Shown piece by piece: positions 61,276 through 64,000 of a stretch of 64,000 nucleotides of DNA. Positions within the stretch are counted from its first letter, which is position 1; the number at the start of each line of letters is the position of its first letter. The notes below the pieces were generated by a model. It had not been told where the DNA came from and ran no database searches. It worked only from the letters and a program-made list of their open reading frames with translations. Location: positions 1-64,000 of the forward strand of contig JAJVIG010000009.1 of NCBI GenBank assembly GCA_022072145.1, given 5' to 3'. The position numbers were made by a program, and so were the translations under genes. Origin of the DNA: Pseudomonadales bacterium (GTDB lineage Bacteria > Pseudomonadota > Gammaproteobacteria > Pseudomonadales > UBA5518).

Positions 61276-63357
61276 TCAGAGCGCCAGCGTCACGCGTGCC
61301 GAGACGCTGCGCCCGGGCGCGAGCAGGTTCTCGGCCGACGTCGAATGGCGCTCGTCGTTCAGGTTTTCGAGTTCCATCACGAGGCCCAACTGCTGGCGTG
61401 CGCCGAACTGCAGGCCACCGCTGAGGTTCAGGGTCAGCCACGCGTCGTCGCCCTGCAACACCGGCGTGCCGCTGCTCGACGGTTCCTCGCGCTTCGAGCG
61501 TGTCTCGCCGCGCAACGCAAGGTCGAGCCAGCCGTCCAGCGCGGCGGCGAACGCGGGCTCCCAGACCACGCCCAGCGACCCGCTCAGTTCGGGCACGCCG
61601 GTGTCCTTCGTCGTGAAGGTCTCGTAGCGGTTCTCGCGCTCCATCCAGGTGAGGCTGGCGTAGGGCCGCCAGCGTTGTGTGCCTTCGGCGCGGCTGGCGT
61701 AGAGTTCGACGCCCTGCGCCTCGGATTCGCCGATGTTCACGTAACGCTTGTCGCGGCTCGTGATGCAGCCGTCGGTCGGGGCGCAGAACACGTGATCGAT
61801 GTAATCCTCCGATTCGCTGCGGAACACGCCGGCGTCGAACACCCAGTCGCGCGCGCGCACGCGTACCCCGGCTTCCCACGACAAGGCAGTCTCCGGTTCC
61901 AGATCCGGGTTGGGGTTCACGTAGCGCGACGCTGCGTAGGCGCCGATCGCGAACTGCAGCAGCGAGGGGTACACGTAGCCCTGCGCGACGTTGGCGCGCA
62001 GCACGACGTTGTCGCCCAGTTCGTGGCTGAGGCCGAGATTGGCGATCAGGTGTGAGTCGTCGTTCTCGCCGGGAGTCAGTCCGGCGCGGTTGGTCTCGTC
62101 GAGGCTGCCTTCGACGCGGTACTGGCGCGCGCCGACCGTCAGCGTGCTGCGCTCGCCGACATGCCACTCGTCCTGCACGAACAGCGCGAGCGTTTCGATC
62201 GCGGCCTCGTCACGGATGTCCTCGGGGCGTCCGGTGGTGCCGTTGGTGACCGTGTCGACGTGACGGTCCTGTGCCACGCGTTCCTCGCTGTAGTGGATTC
62301 CGCTCACGATGTAGTGGTCGTGCGCCGGGATCCAGTCGAACTGCGCCACCACGTCGTCCATTTCCAGCTCGGCGTCGCTGTAGACGCTGCGATCCGTCGC
62401 CACCGGGCGCGGCCCGGGAACGAAGGTGCTGCTGAAGGTATCGAACTGCCGGTCGTTGCGTGCGCGGTTCGCCTGCACCTTTACCAGCGGGAGGAAACCG
62501 GCCACATCACGCCACTGGTAACTGAGCCCGACCTTCTCGCGGTCGCGCTGCGGCACGTCGATGCGGAAATCGGTGAGCGGGAAGGCCGTCCGCTGTTCTT
62601 CCTCGACGAACACGTCGGTGGCCGATTCGTAGCGGTCGTACAGCAGTTCGATGCGGTGCGCGCCGAAGTCGCGCCCAATCCAGGCGTAGACGCTGTTGTT
62701 GTCGAAGGCGGTGTTCTCGATCTCACCGTCGGGCGTGTCGCGCTCGTCGTGGTCGGCGTCGGAGACGGCCAGACGGTAACCGAGACCCTGGAGGTCGCCG
62801 AACACGCTGGCGAAGCGCTCGCGCCCGTCGGTGGCGGAATTCCAGCCCGAACTCGCCTCGAACTGCAGCGGCTCGGTGCCGCCCTTGCGGGTGATGAAGT
62901 TGACCACGCCGCTCAGCGCGCGCGGACCGTAGAGCACCGAGCCGGAACCGCGCACCACCTCGATGCGCTCGACCAGCAGCGGGTTCAGGCTGAGCGGCGT
63001 GCCGTACTCCCAGTGGTCCGTGATCTCCTGGCCGTCGAGCAGGATCGCGGTCCGCCGCGACTCCTCGCCGCGGATACGCACGCGCTTGAGTCCGGGCTGG
63101 CCGCCGTCCGTGACCTGCAGCCCGGGCAGGCCGCGCATCGCGTCGGCCAGCCCGTACGCGGTGTTGCGGCGCAACTGCTCGTGGTCGATCACGCTGACGG
63201 TCTCACTCGCTTCCATGACGATGCGCGGCACGCGGCGCGCAGTGACCACGACTTCCTCGAGCATCGCTTTCGCGCCGGCCTCCGGCGCCGCCCAGGCGGG
63301 GGCGGTGAGCGAACAGGCGCCGATCGTGACGGCGAGCGTGTTTCTCAGGGTTCGCAT
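61276..63357 (-). CDS. TonB-dependent outer-membrane receptor (near NnrS)
   Basis: 693 residues from the ATG complementary to 63355-63357, with GAGGAG upstream. Signal peptide ends PAWAAPEAG. LEEVVVTARRVPRIVMEASETVSVIDHEQL is a plug start; GLQVTDGGQPGLKRVRIRGEESRRTAILLDG and VERIEVVRGSGSVLYGPRALSGVVNFITRKGG are classic receptor motifs. The barrel ends with VSARVTLAL, less aromatic than usual at the very end. A Cys pair (CAPTDGC) lies in an extracellular loop. The size and plug resemble vitamin B12/heme/metal receptors (BtuB-like) more than the 786-residue receptor at 38521. Overlaps the upstream gene by 13 bases. Confidence 0.9.
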   Translation of the reverse strand: MRTLRNTLAVTIGACSLTAPAWAAPEAGAKAMLEEVVVTARRVPRIVMEASETVSVIDHEQLRRNTAYGLADAMRGLPGLQVTDGGQPGLKRVRIRGEESRRTAILLDGQEITDHWEYGTPLSLNPLLVERIEVVRGSGSVLYGPRALSGVVNFITRKGGTEPLQFEASSGWNSATDGRERFASVFGDLQGLGYRLAVSDADHDERDTPDGEIENTAFDNNSVYAWIGRDFGAHRIELLYDRYESATDVFVEEEQRTAFPLTDFRIDVPQRDREKVGLSYQWRDVAGFLPLVKVQANRARNDRQFDTFSSTFVPGPRPVATDRSVYSDAELEMDDVVAQFDWIPAHDHYIVSGIHYSEERVAQDRHVDTVTNGTTGRPEDIRDEAAIETLALFVQDEWHVGERSTLTVGARQYRVEGSLDETNRAGLTPGENDDSHLIANLGLSHELGDNVVLRANVAQGYVYPSLLQFAIGAYAASRYVNPNPDLEPETALSWEAGVRVRARDWVFDAGVFRSESEDYIDHVFCAPTDGCITSRDKRYVNIGESEAQGVELYASRAEGTQRWRPYASLTWMERENRYETFTTKDTGVPELSGSLGVVWEPAFAAALDGWLDLALRGETRSKREEPSSSGTPVLQGDDAWLTLNLSGGLQFGARQQLGLVMELENLNDERHSTSAENLLAPGRSVSARVTLAL

Positions 63358-63740
63358 GCGAGAGGTCTCCTCAGTCGTGACATCAGGCCGGGTCCGGCGT
63401 CGCCGCGCGTGTCGGCGATCACGCGCCGTGCCCCGGCGTAGTCCGGGCAGGAACCGGCGTCGGGCGTGCCCGGGGTGTTGTGGATCGCGGCGCACAGGGC
63501 CAGCGCCTCGTGCCAGCGGGCGAGCTCGGTTGCCGTGGCAGCCGGACGCTCCCATTGCAGCAGCTCCTGCCGCAGCCGCTCGCAATCGACACCCCAGTGG
63601 TTTTCGCGCTGTGCGCGCGTGACCGGCGGCCGCTCGTTGACCGCATCGTCACCGGCGCCCGCGAACGCCGGTCCACCGAGTGCCGGCAGCACGACGAAGC
63701 ACGCGACGATGGATCGGTGCAGGCACGGATGACGGGTCAA
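63345..63740 (-). CDS. Small secreted protein of unknown function
   Basis: 131 residues from a TTG (complement 63738-63740), with GGGGAG four bases before it. Signal peptide of about 27 residues (VACFVVLPALGGPAFAG). Mature part is charged with three Cys (WGVDCERLRQELLQWE; EALALCAAIHNTPG; GSCPDYAG). No family recognised. It is the first gene of a minus-strand group with the TonB receptor and NnrS, and its 3' end overlaps the receptor start by 13 bases, so co-translation is likely. A periplasmic partner of the receptor is possible. Confidence 0.6.
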   Translation of the reverse strand: MTRHPCLHRSIVACFVVLPALGGPAFAGAGDDAVNERPPVTRAQRENHWGVDCERLRQELLQWERPAATATELARWHEALALCAAIHNTPGTPDAGSCPDYAGARRVIADTRGDAGPGLMSRLRRPLACEP

Positions 63741-63818
63741 GGCGCTCCCCGGATCAGCGGATCAGGCTGCCAATGATCCGCCGCGTTGCCCGGCCGATCC
63801 AGTTTCGAGCGCGCGAAC

Positions 63819-63837
63819 AATGACGCAAATCATTCTC
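63819..63837. promoter_or_regulatory. Putative Fur box
   Basis: AATGACGCAAATCATTCTC matches 13 of 19 positions of the Fur consensus (GATAATGATAATCATTATC), with the right half nearly perfect. It lies 79 bases before the start of the minus-strand group containing a TonB receptor, fitting iron- or heme-responsive control. Confidence 0.45.
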
Positions 63838-63933
63838 TTGCGGCACCCGGCATGGCATGGTTGGGCGGCGGCAGGAATTTGTGTGACGCATCGGCAATTC
63901 GTGGCGAGCGCGAAGTGCCTTATCATTTGCGGC

Positions 63934-64000
63934 ATGCGGGACACCGGTCACGGACGCGCAACGGGTGCGGTGGGTGTGCCGGTCGCAGGAGATCCATCGC
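63934..64000 (+). CDS. Possible 5' end of a truncated plus-strand gene
   Basis: ATG 63934 opens a frame (MRDTGHGRATGAVGVPV...) that continues to the window edge, eight bases after a TATCAT that could be a -10 box. No Shine-Dalgarno sequence is visible. Too short to identify; may not be real. Confidence 0.25.
   Translation, partial: MRDTGHGRATGAVGVPVAGDPS

Larger units (their letters stand above)
63741..64000. other. Divergent regulatory region at window end
   Basis: 260 bases with no complete gene. It holds a Fur-box-like dyad (63819-63837) and a possible start at 63934 of a plus-strand frame that runs off the window. A TATCAT at 63920-63925 could be a -10 box for that strand. No terminator or RNA gene was noticed. 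Confidence 0.5.

Overview
The window reads as chromosome of a high-GC (roughly two-thirds GC by eye) gammaproteobacterium. Evidence: a csrA followed directly by tRNA-Ser(GCT), a GreB-type elongation factor, a three-gene split transhydrogenase, a 374-residue FabH-like ketosynthase as in Pseudomonas relatives, TonB-dependent receptors and NnrS proteins. Many acyl-CoA, SDR, GMC, PQQ and esterase enzymes point to an aerobic heterotroph degrading lipid- or terpenoid-like compounds. No phage genes, IS transposases, integrases, CRISPR arrays or rRNA genes were seen. Genus cannot be fixed from the sequence alone.

Layout. 0-13.4 kb: a lytic-transglycosylase-like protein; a plus-strand SDR (dienoyl-CoA-reductase-like), SMP-30 lactonase and small-molecule kinase; an esterase divergent from a one-module A-T-TE synthetase; NnrS with an NTF2-like protein; a stress trio (dinB, macro domain, OsmC); DUF2505 and a ketosynthase III. 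13.5-16.3 kb: pntAA-pntAB-pntB. 16.4-25.6 kb: beta-propeller protein, coniferyl-aldehyde-type dehydrogenase, kinase, PQQ sugar dehydrogenase-cytochrome c fusion, DUF2238, class V aminotransferase, TerB protein. 25.7-31.7 kb: Na+/H+ antiporter, glycine-zipper protein, sulfotransferase-TPR, RTX/PPC protein. 31.7-35 kb: minus-strand DUF1214, SDR and serine hydrolase genes. 35.2-37.6 kb: fumC divergent from a lone sdhB. 37.6-44.8 kb: TetR, TonB receptor, lipoprotein arylsulfatase, Tat-exported subunit and GMC oxidoreductase, apparently one sulfate-ester utilisation locus. 44.9-48.1 kb: LysR/glutaryl-CoA dehydrogenase pair and an HSL-type esterase. 48.2-56.1 kb: housekeeping genes gcvP, greB, M23 peptidase-Trm112, alaS, csrA, tRNA-Ser. 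56.1-64 kb: SDR, M20 peptidase, FG-GAP propeller, second NnrS, TonB receptor and a small secreted protein behind a Fur-box-like site.

The strongest structural signal is a REP/BIME-like family: paired palindromes with 8-bp stems and trinucleotide loops, flanked by the tetranucleotide GTAG that is typical of RAYT-mobilised REPs. There are seven sites. In all six sites that keep the right-hand CTAC, that CTA is exactly the TAG stop codon of the adjacent minus-strand gene (pntB, aldehyde dehydrogenase, class V aminotransferase, SDR, gcvP and, in degenerate form, the M20 peptidase). One site is amplified to five direct units plus one inverted unit, and two sites bracket a 12-copy heptanucleotide minisatellite. 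The most interesting protein-level hypothesis is the 37.6-44.8 kb locus for uptake, desulfation and periplasmic oxidation of a sulfated alcohol.
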